Source: Colivivens sp964452915
GTDB lineage: Bacteria; Bacteroidota; Bacteroidia; Bacteroidales; Bacteroidaceae
Length of the DNA: 58,927 nt
Direction of reading: 5' to 3'
Assembly: GCA_964452915.1 (NCBI GenBank)
Contig: CAYVNW010000013.1
Location: 1 to 58,927 of the forward strand
Shown: piece by piece, positions 25,270 to 33,356 of the stretch
How the letters are laid out: each line of letters opens with the position of its first letter
How positions within the stretch are numbered: position 1 is the first letter of the stretch
Made by a program: the position numbers and the translations under genes
Notes under the pieces: generated by a model
Database searches by the model: none
What the model saw: the letters and a program-made list of their open reading frames with translations, nothing else
What the model was told of the DNA's origin: nothing

Positions 25270-27405
25270 ATGAAAAGAATAATATCACTTGTATGTGCAA
25301 CGGCGTTAATGGTTTTCACTGCCTGTGATGACGTACCTGCACCATACACAATCAATTCGAATGGTGGGAACACCAACAGCACCACCCTTCTCAGCGAAAC
25401 GTTTGCTTCCTCGTTAGGCAAGTTCACAAACGTCACTACGGAAGGCGGAGTATCATGGGTCAACTCATACAGTTGCGCTACTGCTACCGGTTATGACTCC
25501 GGCACCAAGACTACAACCGATGGTACCGCATACCTTGTGTCATCAACCGTCGACCTGACAGATGTCGATTCGGCATACGTCACTTATGAGTACATTCTCC
25601 GTTACGTACGCAACCAAGAGTATCAGAAATTGGTTATCGCCTACGACTCGGCTTATTCCACCAACAACATCACAAACGCCGGATGGGAAGATCTCATAAC
25701 TAAGCACACCGAAGGCTCCGACTACACCACATTCTACACCGCTTCGGTAAACATCCCGGAAAAATACTTGGGAAAGAAAATACGTCTGGCCCTTTATTTC
25801 AAATGCGAAACCAGCAGCTCTACATGGGAGGTTAAGAACTTTAAGGTCGAAAGAGGTGCGGCTGAAAACAACGACACTCCAGACGAACCGACAGGTGACA
25901 ACACTTTGCCATATACAAGCAGCAGCTTGAGCGATTTCACTGCCATCACCATCACAGGATCGGCATGGAGCGGAGGCAGCAGCTATGCTAAAGCTACCGG
26001 CTACAACTCAAACGACCAGTCAACAACAGCCACTGAGGCATGGTACGTCTCTCCGGCTATCAATACAACTGTTGCAAACGACTCTGCCGCATATATCGAT
26101 TTCGACTATGTTATCAGGTATCTGCAATCAGGCTCTGATATTAAGGCTCTCCACAAAGTATTGATTTCTAAAGATTACGCCGGTGATGTCACAACTGCTA
26201 CTTGGACCGACCTCAATTTCAACGCACAGGAATCATCAACATACGATTGGACGTTCTATGCAGCAGAATCAATGGAGATACCTTCTGAGTTTATGAATCA
26301 AGAGCAGGTATATATTGCTTTCCGCTTCGAATGCCCAAGCAGTAATTCTACAACCTGGGAACTTAAGAACTTAAACATTCATCAAGGTAAATCAAATAAC
26401 GGTGGTGGCGATACACCAATCGTTAATCCTACGGGCGACAATCTGCTTGGTAATGGTGACTTTGAGACTTGGAGCAGCAGTACACCTGTCAACTGGAAGT
26501 CAACCACCACTGCAAGCTCGGCAACTATCAGTCAGTCGAACGATGCCCACGGCGGCAATTACGCCGTACTTGTTGAAGGGACTTCAAGTGCGAACAAGCG
26601 TCTTGCTTACAAGGAAATCACACTGAAGGCTGGTACTTATACTCTGAGTTTCTACACGAAGGCAGCGACATCTACAGGTGGCAGCGTACGTCCTGGATAC
26701 GTTCCGGTTACTGACGGTAAGGTCGGGCAGTATGCATATGGCGACTACACTAACAATTTGACGGCTGATACTTGGACAGAAGTGAGCCACTCGTTCACTC
26801 TGTCGGCTCAAACAACCGTGAACATTGTGATCATGAATCCAAAGAATCCAGGAGCAGGCATCCTGATTGATGATGTTGAACTTACGACAAGCGACGGCGG
26901 ACTCGTTGACGGAGGCGATACAGGAGGAGACGACGACAGCGGAGATGCAACAGGTTCATACAACATTAATTTCACCTCATCAACTACAGGATGGACTACA
27001 AACGATATCAACCTCGGAGAAATGTCGTACGTATGGAAACAAGATGCTACATTCGGATTGAAAGCATCAGCATACATGAACAACAGTAATCACGCTGCAG
27101 AGTCGTGGTACATCAGTCCGAAACTGACAATCGCCGCAGGAGCTACACTTTCATTGAATCATGCACTCAACTTTCTTAACGGAAACAACAGGGCAGACTA
27201 TGTCTCAGTGATTGCCATCACTGCCTCAGGCAGCCAGGAGGAACTGTCGCTCTCTCAATGGCCTGACGGTGCAAGTTGGACTTATATCGACTCCGAGGCC
27301 AGTCTGTCCAAGTATGCCGGACAGACCATACAAATAGGCTTCCATTATAAGAGTACCGCTGATTGTGCTCCTATATGGGAGATCAAGACACTTACAATCA
27401 AGTGA
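25270..27405 (+). CDS. Multidomain lipoprotein with three anchor-J/adhesin-like modules
   Basis: A 711-residue lipoprotein (FTAC, Cys19). It contains three related beta-sandwich modules of the choice-of-anchor J / cleaved-adhesin type, about residues 41-196, 213-373 and 565-711. Shared landmarks are a TGYxS or SAYMNN segment, WY(V/I)SP or YLVSS, and the endings STWEVKNFKVERG, TTWELKNLNIHQG and PIWEIKTLTIK. Between the second and third modules, about 391-545, is a CBM4/9-like module (NLLGNGDFETWSSSTPVNWK, then AGTYTLSFYTKA). Linkers are acidic and glycine-rich. No catalytic domain is visible, so this is probably a surface ligand-binding protein working with the receptor. The operon ends at the terminator at 27422-27464. 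Confidence 0.85.
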   Translation: MKRIISLVCATALMVFTACDDVPAPYTINSNGGNTNSTTLLSETFASSLGKFTNVTTEGGVSWVNSYSCATATGYDSGTKTTTDGTAYLVSSTVDLTDVDSAYVTYEYILRYVRNQEYQKLVIAYDSAYSTNNITNAGWEDLITKHTEGSDYTTFYTASVNIPEKYLGKKIRLALYFKCETSSSTWEVKNFKVERGAAENNDTPDEPTGDNTLPYTSSSLSDFTAITITGSAWSGGSSYAKATGYNSNDQSTTATEAWYVSPAINTTVANDSAAYIDFDYVIRYLQSGSDIKALHKVLISKDYAGDVTTATWTDLNFNAQESSTYDWTFYAAESMEIPSEFMNQEQVYIAFRFECPSSNSTTWELKNLNIHQGKSNNGGGDTPIVNPTGDNLLGNGDFETWSSSTPVNWKSTTTASSATISQSNDAHGGNYAVLVEGTSSANKRLAYKEITLKAGTYTLSFYTKAATSTGGSVRPGYVPVTDGKVGQYAYGDYTNNLTADTWTEVSHSFTLSAQTTVNIVIMNPKNPGAGILIDDVELTTSDGGLVDGGDTGGDDDSGDATGSYNINFTSSTTGWTTNDINLGEMSYVWKQDATFGLKASAYMNNSNHAAESWYISPKLTIAAGATLSLNHALNFLNGNNRADYVSVIAITASGSQEELSLSQWPDGASWTYIDSEASLSKYAGQTIQIGFHYKSTADCAPIWEIKTLTIK

Positions 27406-27421
27406 CATGATTCCACACAGC

Positions 27422-27464
27422 TACAGAATAAAGGCTTGCAATCAAGGCAAGCCTTTATTCTGTA
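27422..27464 (+). terminator. Terminator of the TonB receptor operon
   Basis: TACAGAATAAAGGCTTGC (27422-27439) pairs perfectly over 18 bp with GCAAGCCTTTATTCTGTA (27447-27464) around a 7-base loop. It begins 17 bases after the stop codon of the adhesin-like gene. The T run after it is short. Confidence 0.8.
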
Positions 27465-27531
27465 TTATGGTATCACCCGAAGTCGGATATATGAGATTTT
27501 ATTCTTATCTTTGCAAACAGATTAAAGCGTT

Positions 27532-29322
27532 ATGGCAAATATACAACCATACATGGATGTACAGGCGGTCGGAAAACGCATAGGCGACCGTACTCTGTTT
27601 TGGAATGTCTCGTTCACTATCAATGAGCGCGACCATGTAGGACTTATCGCCAAGAACGGTACAGGCAAATCTACCCTGCTCTCCATACTTGCCGGTGAAG
27701 AAGGCTACGATGCAGGAAACATAATATTCCGCAACGGCTTAAGAATCGGCTATCTTGAACAGACACCATCGTTCAAAGGCAACCACACAATCATGGAAGC
27801 CATACTCAACTACCATAAGGACAAACCTATGGAGGAGGCAGAATTGAAGGCGAAACAAATTCTGACAAAGCTTAAAATTGTGGACTATGAGCAACAGATA
27901 AGTCAGTTGAGCGGTGGACAGATAAAACGGGTCGCATTGGCTAAAATACTTATCGACGAACCCGACATGCTGATACTTGACGAACCGACCAACCACCTTG
28001 ACCTTGAAATGATCGAGTGGCTCGAAAGTTACTTGAGCCGTACGACAATGAGTATTCTCATGGTAACACACGACCGTTACTTCCTCGACAGAGTTTGTTC
28101 ATCAATCATAGAGATGGACAATGAGCGAATTTATATATATAAAGGTAACTACAGCTACTATCTTGAAAAGCGGCAGGAACGTATCAACAACCTGTCGGCA
28201 GAAATCACACGCGCAAACAACCTGTACCGCACCGAGCTGGAATGGATGAGACGGATGCCACAGGCACGTGGACACAAGGCCCGATACCGTGAGGAAGCAT
28301 TCTATGAACTGGAAAAGATTGCCAAACAGCGCATCAACGAACGCAACGTGAAACTTGATACCGGCGGAGGATATATCGGAAATAAAATATTCATTGCCAA
28401 GAACGTGAGCAAACGCTTTGGTGACAAAGTGATTCTTAAGGACTTCAACTATACATTTTCCAGGTACGAGAAATTGGGTATCGTCGGCAACAACGGAACA
28501 GGAAAGTCTACATTCATAAAGACTCTGCTTGGCTTGGAAGCCATCGGCGAGGGAACATACGACATCGGACAAACCGTACGCTTTGGCTATTACTCACAAG
28601 AAGGACTCGAATTCAACAACAGTCAGAAGGTGATTGATGCAGTGAGAAACATTGCAGAATATGTGGACATTGGTAATGGTGACCGCCTGTCGGCGGGACA
28701 GTTCCTCCAGCACTTTCTGTTCACACCAGAGGAGCAGCATACCTACATATACAAGCTAAGCGGAGGTGAGCGCCGGCGCTTATATCTGTGTACTGTGTTG
28801 ATGAGGAATCCAAACTTCCTTATTCTTGACGAACCGACCAACGACCTCGACATCATAACCCTTCAGATTTTGGAGGAATACCTGGCAAACTTCCATGGAT
28901 GTGTTATTGTAGTCAGTCACGACCGTTACTTCATGGATAAAGTAGTGGACCACATTTTTGTGTTCAACGGCAATGGAGACATAAAGGACTTCCCCGGCAA
29001 CTATTCACAATACCGTCAGTGGAAGAGCCTCAACCCTACCCCGTCTGCCAACACACACAACCAGGCAAAAGAAGAGTGGAAGGCTAACAAGTTTACCAAC
29101 AAGGTCCGCAAGTTGTCTTTCAAAGAGAAAAAGGAAATGGAACAACTGGAAGCAGACATTGAAAGCCTGGAAGCGGAAAAAAAAGATATCGAGAAGAAAC
29201 TGAGCAGCGGTGCGATACCAACAGCACAAATCATAGAACTTTCGAAACGGCTGCCGGCTCTCAATGACGAACTTGATCAGAAGTCTATGCGATGGCTCGA
29301 ACTGAGTGAGATCGGACAATGA
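27532..29322 (+). CDS. ABC-F family ATPase (Uup/EttA-like)
   Basis: A 596-residue soluble protein with two ABC ATPase domains in one chain and no membrane segments. Domain 1 has AKNGTGKST (40-48), LSGGQIKRVALAK and LILDEPTNHLD. Domain 2 has GNNGTGKST, LSGGERRRLYL and LILDEPTNDLD. The inter-domain linker holds a charged P-site tRNA-interaction-like helix (WMRRMPQARGHKARYREEAF, in part). The C-terminus (about 530-596) is a lysine/glutamate-rich coiled coil, as in Uup. ABC-F proteins act on ribosomes to resolve stalls or resist antibiotics; a housekeeping Uup-like role is likeliest. The -7 element TATCTTTG (27506-27513) lies only 18 bases from the ATG, giving a very short leader. Confidence 0.93.
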   Translation: MANIQPYMDVQAVGKRIGDRTLFWNVSFTINERDHVGLIAKNGTGKSTLLSILAGEEGYDAGNIIFRNGLRIGYLEQTPSFKGNHTIMEAILNYHKDKPMEEAELKAKQILTKLKIVDYEQQISQLSGGQIKRVALAKILIDEPDMLILDEPTNHLDLEMIEWLESYLSRTTMSILMVTHDRYFLDRVCSSIIEMDNERIYIYKGNYSYYLEKRQERINNLSAEITRANNLYRTELEWMRRMPQARGHKARYREEAFYELEKIAKQRINERNVKLDTGGGYIGNKIFIAKNVSKRFGDKVILKDFNYTFSRYEKLGIVGNNGTGKSTFIKTLLGLEAIGEGTYDIGQTVRFGYYSQEGLEFNNSQKVIDAVRNIAEYVDIGNGDRLSAGQFLQHFLFTPEEQHTYIYKLSGGERRRLYLCTVLMRNPNFLILDEPTNDLDIITLQILEEYLANFHGCVIVVSHDRYFMDKVVDHIFVFNGNGDIKDFPGNYSQYRQWKSLNPTPSANTHNQAKEEWKANKFTNKVRKLSFKEKKEMEQLEADIESLEAEKKDIEKKLSSGAIPTAQIIELSKRLPALNDELDQKSMRWLELSEIGQ

Positions 29323-29333
29323 TTTAATTTGCC

Positions 29334-29541
29334 GCCATAACCTCATGAAGTTGNNNNNNNNNNNNNNNNNNNNNNNNNNNNNNNNNNNNNNNNNNNNNNN
29401 NNNNNNNNNNNNNNNNNNNNNNNNNNNNNNNNNNNNNNNNNNNNNNNNNNNNNGCCATAACCTCATGAAGTTGTTGCCATAACCTCATGAAGTTGCGGGC
29501 ATAAGTTAACCGCATTGCAGACATAAGCTAACAACGCGGTT
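29334..29541. repeat. 22-bp-period tandem array interrupted by an assembly gap
   Basis: The gene-free stretch 29323-29703 contains a phased array. GCCATAACCTCATGAAGTTG occurs at 29334-29353, 29454-29473 and 29476-29495. Two diverged units follow in perfect 22-base register, beginning GGCATAAG at 29498 and GACATAAG at 29520. The 100-N gap lies exactly inside the array, so the true copy number is unknown. The core AACCTCATGAAGTT is an imperfect palindrome (two mismatches in 14). After 29541 nothing is recognised until the thrS -7 element (TACCTTTG, 29655-29662). Confidence 0.85.
29354..29453. other. Assembly gap (100 N)
   Basis: Exactly 100 N, the usual placeholder for a scaffold gap of unknown length. 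Both edges are copies of the same repeat unit, so the gap is probably collapsed or unresolved repeat. ORFs reading across it are artefacts. Confidence 0.98.
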
Positions 29542-29703
29542 CCACGTAGTCATGTCTACAAAGCAACCATCAAATGTTCAACACTCAAACATATAAAAAG
29601 TGATATTATTAAAAATAATCGGAAGAATAAAGTTTCCAATTACTAATAAATTCGTACCTTTGCATATAAATATGTAAGCTTGCGTATAAAAGACAATATA
29701 GAT

Positions 29704-31647
29704 ATGATTAAAATTTCTTTCCCAGACGGCAGCACACGTGAATACGAAGCTGGCGTTACAGGACTCCAGATCGCAGAAAGCATCAGTCCACGCCTTGCAC
29801 AAGAAGTCTTAGCATGTGGCGTAAATGGAGAAACAACAGAACTAAACCGCCCAATCACAGAGGACGCGTCAATCAAACTTTATAAATGGGACGACGCAGA
29901 AGGCAAACATGCCTTTTGGCACACATCCGCACACCTCATGGCAGAAGCCATCGAGGCCCTGTATCCTGGTACACAATTCGGAATCGGCCCTGCCATTGAA
30001 AACGGATTCTACTATGACGTAATGCCTCTTGAAGGAGTGAAATTCACAGACGCAGACTTCCCTAAAATAGAAAAGAAGATGCAGGAACTTGTGCAGAAAA
30101 AGGAACCACTTGTGCGCAAGGAAATATCAAAGAAGGATGCTTTGGCACTCTTCGCTTCAAAAGGACAAACATATAAGAACGAACTTATCAGTGAGTTGGA
30201 GGACGGAACCATCACAACCTATACTCAAGGCAATTACATCGACCTTTGTAAAGGCCCGCACCTCATGACTACTGCACCTATAAAAGCATTCAAACTCCTT
30301 AGTCTTGCTGCCGCATACTGGCGTGGCGACGAAAAACGTCCGATGATGACCCGTATCTATGGCATATCGTTTCCTAAGAAGAAGATGCTTGATGAATACC
30401 TTGTGGCACTTGAAGAGGCTAAAAAGCGCGACCACCGTAAGATCGGCAAGGAAATGGAACTCTTCATGTTCTCCGACCGTGTTGGTAAAGGACTTCCAAT
30501 GTGGCTTCCTAAAGGCACACAAGTCAGAATCAGACTCCAAGATTTCTTGCGGAAGATTCAAAAGCGCTATGGCTATGAAGAAGTAATGACGCCACATATA
30601 GGAGGCAAAAACCTTTATGTCACTTCAGGACACTGGGATCACTACGGACAAGACTCGTTCCGTCCTATCACAACACCTGAGGAAGGCGAGGAATATCTGC
30701 TCAAACCAATGAACTGCCCTCACCACTGTGAGATCTACGCATGGAAACCTCGTTCATACAAAGACCTGCCTTTCCGTTGTGCAGAATTCGGTACAGTATA
30801 CCGTTACGAACAGTCAGGTGAACTTCACGGATTAACACGCGTACGTTCATTCACACAAGACGATGCTCATATCTTCTGCCGCCCAGACCAAGTAAAGGAA
30901 GAGTTCCTGCGTGTGATGGACATCATTGCTATCATATTCAAGGCTCTTAACTTCAATGAGTTCGAGGCACAGATCAGCCTTCGCGACCCTAACGACAAAG
31001 AAAAATACATAGGTAGCGATGAAGTTTGGGAACAAGCGGAGAACGCTATCATTGAGGCATGTGCCGAAAAGGGCCTGCATACCCGCACCGTCTTGGGAGA
31101 AGCAGCCTTCTATGGTCCAAAGCTCGACTTCATGATTAAAGACGCACTCGGCAGACGCTGGCAACTTGGAACAATACAAGTGGACTATAACCTGCCGGAA
31201 CGTTTCAAACTGGAATATACAGGCAGCGACAACGAGAAGCACCGTCCTGTTATGATCCACCGTGCGCCATTCGGCAGTATGGAACGTTTCATAGCAGTTC
31301 TCATCGAGCACACTGCCGGTCATTTTCCATTATGGCTCACACCAAACCAGGTTGCAATACTTCCTATTTCAGAAAAGTACAACGACTATGCACAAAAAGT
31401 ATGCCAGGAACTGAACCAGAACGACGTGCGCGCAATAGTAGACGACCGCAACGAAAAAATAGGCCGTAAAATACGTGACAACGAAGTCAAGCACATCCCT
31501 TACATGCTTGTCGTTGGAGAAAAAGAAGCCAGCGACAGCACAGTGAACGTCAGAAAACAAGGCACACAGCAACAAGAGACAATGTCTGTAGCAGACTTCG
31601 CAAAGAAGATTAACGATGAAGTACGGCAAATGACCGAACAATTCTGA
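29704..31647 (+). CDS. thrS: Threonyl-tRNA synthetase
   Basis: A 647-residue class II aminoacyl-tRNA synthetase that charges tRNA-Thr. An N-terminal TGS domain (IKISFPDGSTREYEAGVTG) is followed by the editing/SAD domain (HTSAHLMAEAIEALYPGTQF, with YIDLCKGPHL). The catalytic core has MNCPHHCEIY, FRCAEFGTVYRYEQSGELHG (in part) and RAPFGSMERFIAVLIEH, and an anticodon-binding domain closes the chain. The start at 29704 matches the family N-terminus; the ORF's eight extra residues are not conserved and lie in the leader. It begins the conserved thrS-infC-rpmI-rplT block, although a terminator separates it from infC here. Confidence 0.97.
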   Translation: MIKISFPDGSTREYEAGVTGLQIAESISPRLAQEVLACGVNGETTELNRPITEDASIKLYKWDDAEGKHAFWHTSAHLMAEAIEALYPGTQFGIGPAIENGFYYDVMPLEGVKFTDADFPKIEKKMQELVQKKEPLVRKEISKKDALALFASKGQTYKNELISELEDGTITTYTQGNYIDLCKGPHLMTTAPIKAFKLLSLAAAYWRGDEKRPMMTRIYGISFPKKKMLDEYLVALEEAKKRDHRKIGKEMELFMFSDRVGKGLPMWLPKGTQVRIRLQDFLRKIQKRYGYEEVMTPHIGGKNLYVTSGHWDHYGQDSFRPITTPEEGEEYLLKPMNCPHHCEIYAWKPRSYKDLPFRCAEFGTVYRYEQSGELHGLTRVRSFTQDDAHIFCRPDQVKEEFLRVMDIIAIIFKALNFNEFEAQISLRDPNDKEKYIGSDEVWEQAENAIIEACAEKGLHTRTVLGEAAFYGPKLDFMIKDALGRRWQLGTIQVDYNLPERFKLEYTGSDNEKHRPVMIHRAPFGSMERFIAVLIEHTAGHFPLWLTPNQVAILPISEKYNDYAQKVCQELNQNDVRAIVDDRNEKIGRKIRDNEVKHIPYMLVVGEKEASDSTVNVRKQGTQQQETMSVADFAKKINDEVRQMTEQF

Positions 31648-31670
31648 TCTTTCCACTACACCATAATATA

Positions 31671-31706
31671 ATGTGTAGAGAGCAATACAACTCTCTACAC
31701 ATTTTG
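31671..31706 (+). terminator. Terminator after thrS
   Basis: ATGTGTAGAGAG (31671-31682) pairs with CTCTCTACACAT (31691-31702) and runs into TTTTG. It separates thrS from infC, which has its own -7 element (TATCTTTG, 31815-31822). Confidence 0.8.
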
Positions 31707-31903
31707 AGTGGAAATGAGACATTACAAGACAAAAATCAAAGCATAACCAAACTAAAATAACACTTAAAGATAAAATAAATCATTTTTTGAGTTCATGCAT
31801 TGTTAATATTTTTATATCTTTGCAGTCGATTTGCGTAAAGCAAAGAAACAAATAAAAACAAGAGGTCAAAAAACGAATAAAACCGAAGGAACATCCACAT
31901 TTA

Positions 31904-32521
31904 ATGAAAGGTGACAATAAGAAACAGCAGTACAGAATCAACGAACAGATCCATGTACGCGAAGTACGAATCGTAGGTGACGGAATAGAATCGAAAGTAG
32001 TTCCAACACACGATGCACTTAAATTAGCAGAACAAATGGGAGTAGATCTTGTAGAAATCTCACCAACTGCGCAACCTCCGGTTTGTAGGCTTATCGACTA
32101 CTCCAAACTCCTTTACCAAATAAAGAAAAAGGCGAAGGAAATGAAAGCCAAACAAGTGAAGATAGAAATCAAAGAAATTCGTTTCGGACCTCAGACGGCA
32201 GAAGCAGACTATGCATTCAAGCTCAAACATGCACAAGAGTTTCTCAAACAAGGCAACAAAGTCAAGGCATACGTATTCTTCAAAGGACGTTCAATCGTCT
32301 TTAAAGAACAAGGTGAAGTATTGTTGCTGAGACTGGCAAACGACCTTGAGGATGTAGCTAAAGTGGAAAGCATGCCTGTCCTCGAAGGCAAAAAGATGAA
32401 TATAATGCTTGCGCCTAAAAAGGGAGGAAGCAGTACGGCCAAGAAAAAAGAACAGACAAGTCCGGCAACCGACAAACCAGACTCTTCAACCACTACGCAG
32501 CCTGCCGCAAACAACGAATAA
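31904..32521 (+). CDS. infC: Translation initiation factor IF-3
   Basis: A 205-residue IF-3 that keeps ribosomal subunits apart and checks the start codon. N-domain: YRINEQIHVREVRIVGDG and GVDLVEISPTAQPPVCRLIDYSK (in part). C-domain: KEIRFGPQTAEADYAFK, FFKGRSIVFKEQGE and MNIMLAPKK. A low-complexity Ser/Thr/Pro/Lys tail (about 175-205) extends past the usual C-terminus. The start is a plain ATG, not the AUU known from enterobacterial infC, so AUU-based autoregulation is not expected. A leader of about 75 bases lies between the -7 element and the ATG. rpmI follows after 72 bases. Confidence 0.96.
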   Translation: MKGDNKKQQYRINEQIHVREVRIVGDGIESKVVPTHDALKLAEQMGVDLVEISPTAQPPVCRLIDYSKLLYQIKKKAKEMKAKQVKIEIKEIRFGPQTAEADYAFKLKHAQEFLKQGNKVKAYVFFKGRSIVFKEQGEVLLLRLANDLEDVAKVESMPVLEGKKMNIMLAPKKGGSSTAKKKEQTSPATDKPDSSTTTQPAANNE

Positions 32522-32593
32522 ATATAATAAGGTGCGTAACGTCCTGGTATATACGTTGCCACCAATAATAATAACAAATAAAAGAACAGAAAC

Positions 32594-32791
32594 ATGCCAA
32601 AGATTAAAACAAATTCAGCCGCTAAAAAGCGCTTTAAGCTTACCGGAACCGGAAAGATTAAGAGACAGCACGCTTATCACAGTCACATTCTGACAAAGAA
32701 GACTAAAAAGCAAAAGAGAAATCTCGACCACTCTTCAATCGTCGTTTCAGCCAACGTTAAACAAGTTCGTGACCTGCTCCGTCTTCGTTAA
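32594..32791 (+). CDS. rpmI: 50S ribosomal protein L35
   Basis: A 65-residue, strongly basic ribosomal protein with the family signature MPKIKTNSAAKKRFKLTGTG and the HILTKKTKKQKRNL segment. It is placed between infC and rplT as in most bacteria. A copy of AATATAATAAGGTG (32521-32534) lies in the infC-rpmI gap, overlapping the infC stop codon. Confidence 0.97.
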   Translation: MPKIKTNSAAKKRFKLTGTGKIKRQHAYHSHILTKKTKKQKRNLDHSSIVVSANVKQVRDLLRLR

Positions 32792-32837
32792 ACACAATTC
32801 AGTAAGCAGAAAAATTCATTAATTAAATTGTTTAATC

Positions 32838-32882
32838 GAATGTTTAGCTCAGAAGAGTAGCCACAAACTACCGCTAACATTC
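32838..32882 (+). promoter_or_regulatory. Structured RNA element upstream of rplT
   Basis: In the 107-base rpmI-rplT gap GAATGTTTAGC (32838-32848) can pair with GCTAACATTC (32873-32882) with one bulged base, enclosing a second hairpin GTAG/CTAC (32857-32860 with 32868-32871). It ends 16 bases before the rplT start. Placement fits an L20-binding autoregulatory leader or a Bacteroidales ribosomal leader motif; neither is proved. Confidence 0.5.
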
Positions 32883-32898
32883 AAAAAGAAAAAAAACT

Positions 32899-33243
32899 AT
32901 GCCAAGATCAGTAAATCACGTTGCCTCAAGAGCAAGAAGGAAAAAGATTTTAAAGCGCGTCAAAGGTCAGTTCGGTGCACGTAAGAATGTGTGGACCGTT
33001 GCTAAGAACGCTTACGAAAAAGGACTTACCTACGCATTTGTAGGACGCCGTCGTAAGAAGAGAGAGTTCCGTGCGCTTTGGATTCAGCGTATCAACGCTG
33101 CTGCAAGACTTGAGGGTTTGTCTTACTCACAACTTATGGGTGCAATCCACAAGGCAGGAATTGAGATCAACCGCAAGACACTCGCAAACCTTGCACTCAA
33201 CAATCCAGAAGCATTCAAGGCTATTGTCGATAAAGTTAAATAA
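32899..33243 (+). CDS. rplT: 50S ribosomal protein L20
   Basis: A 114-residue basic ribosomal protein that binds 23S rRNA early in assembly and represses its own operon in several bacteria. Signatures are MPRSVNHVASRARRKKILKR, GRRRKKREFRALWIQRINAA and the YSQLMGAIHKAGIEINRKTL segment. It is last in the block and is followed by a terminator at 33267-33296. Confidence 0.97.
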   Translation: MPRSVNHVASRARRKKILKRVKGQFGARKNVWTVAKNAYEKGLTYAFVGRRRKKREFRALWIQRINAAARLEGLSYSQLMGAIHKAGIEINRKTLANLALNNPEAFKAIVDKVK

Positions 33244-33266
33244 CGACATCATTAAACATGCAATAA

Positions 33267-33296
33267 AGGAGAGCCATTTTTGTGCTCTCCTGTTTT
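33267..33296 (+). terminator. Terminator after rplT
   Basis: AGGAGAGC (33267-33274) pairs with GCTCTCCT (33284-33291) around a T-rich loop and is followed by GTTTTG. It ends the infC-rpmI-rplT transcript. Confidence 0.78.
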
Positions 33297-33356
33297 GTAT
33301 ATCCACAGCCCTGACAAACCAAGCATCAACCGAATTTATCAGACAATCAATAATAT

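Noticed and set aside
29005..29524. Minus-strand ORFs reading through the N run
   Set aside because: Artefacts of translating N and of the 22-bp repeat.
29334..29541. CRISPR array
   Set aside because: Units are directly adjacent with a 22-base period and no unique spacers; no cas genes are present.
33244..33356. Cobalamin riboswitch upstream of the YiiX/BtuB-like pair
   Set aside because: The gap is only 113 bases and holds the rplT terminator; no B12 box was seen.
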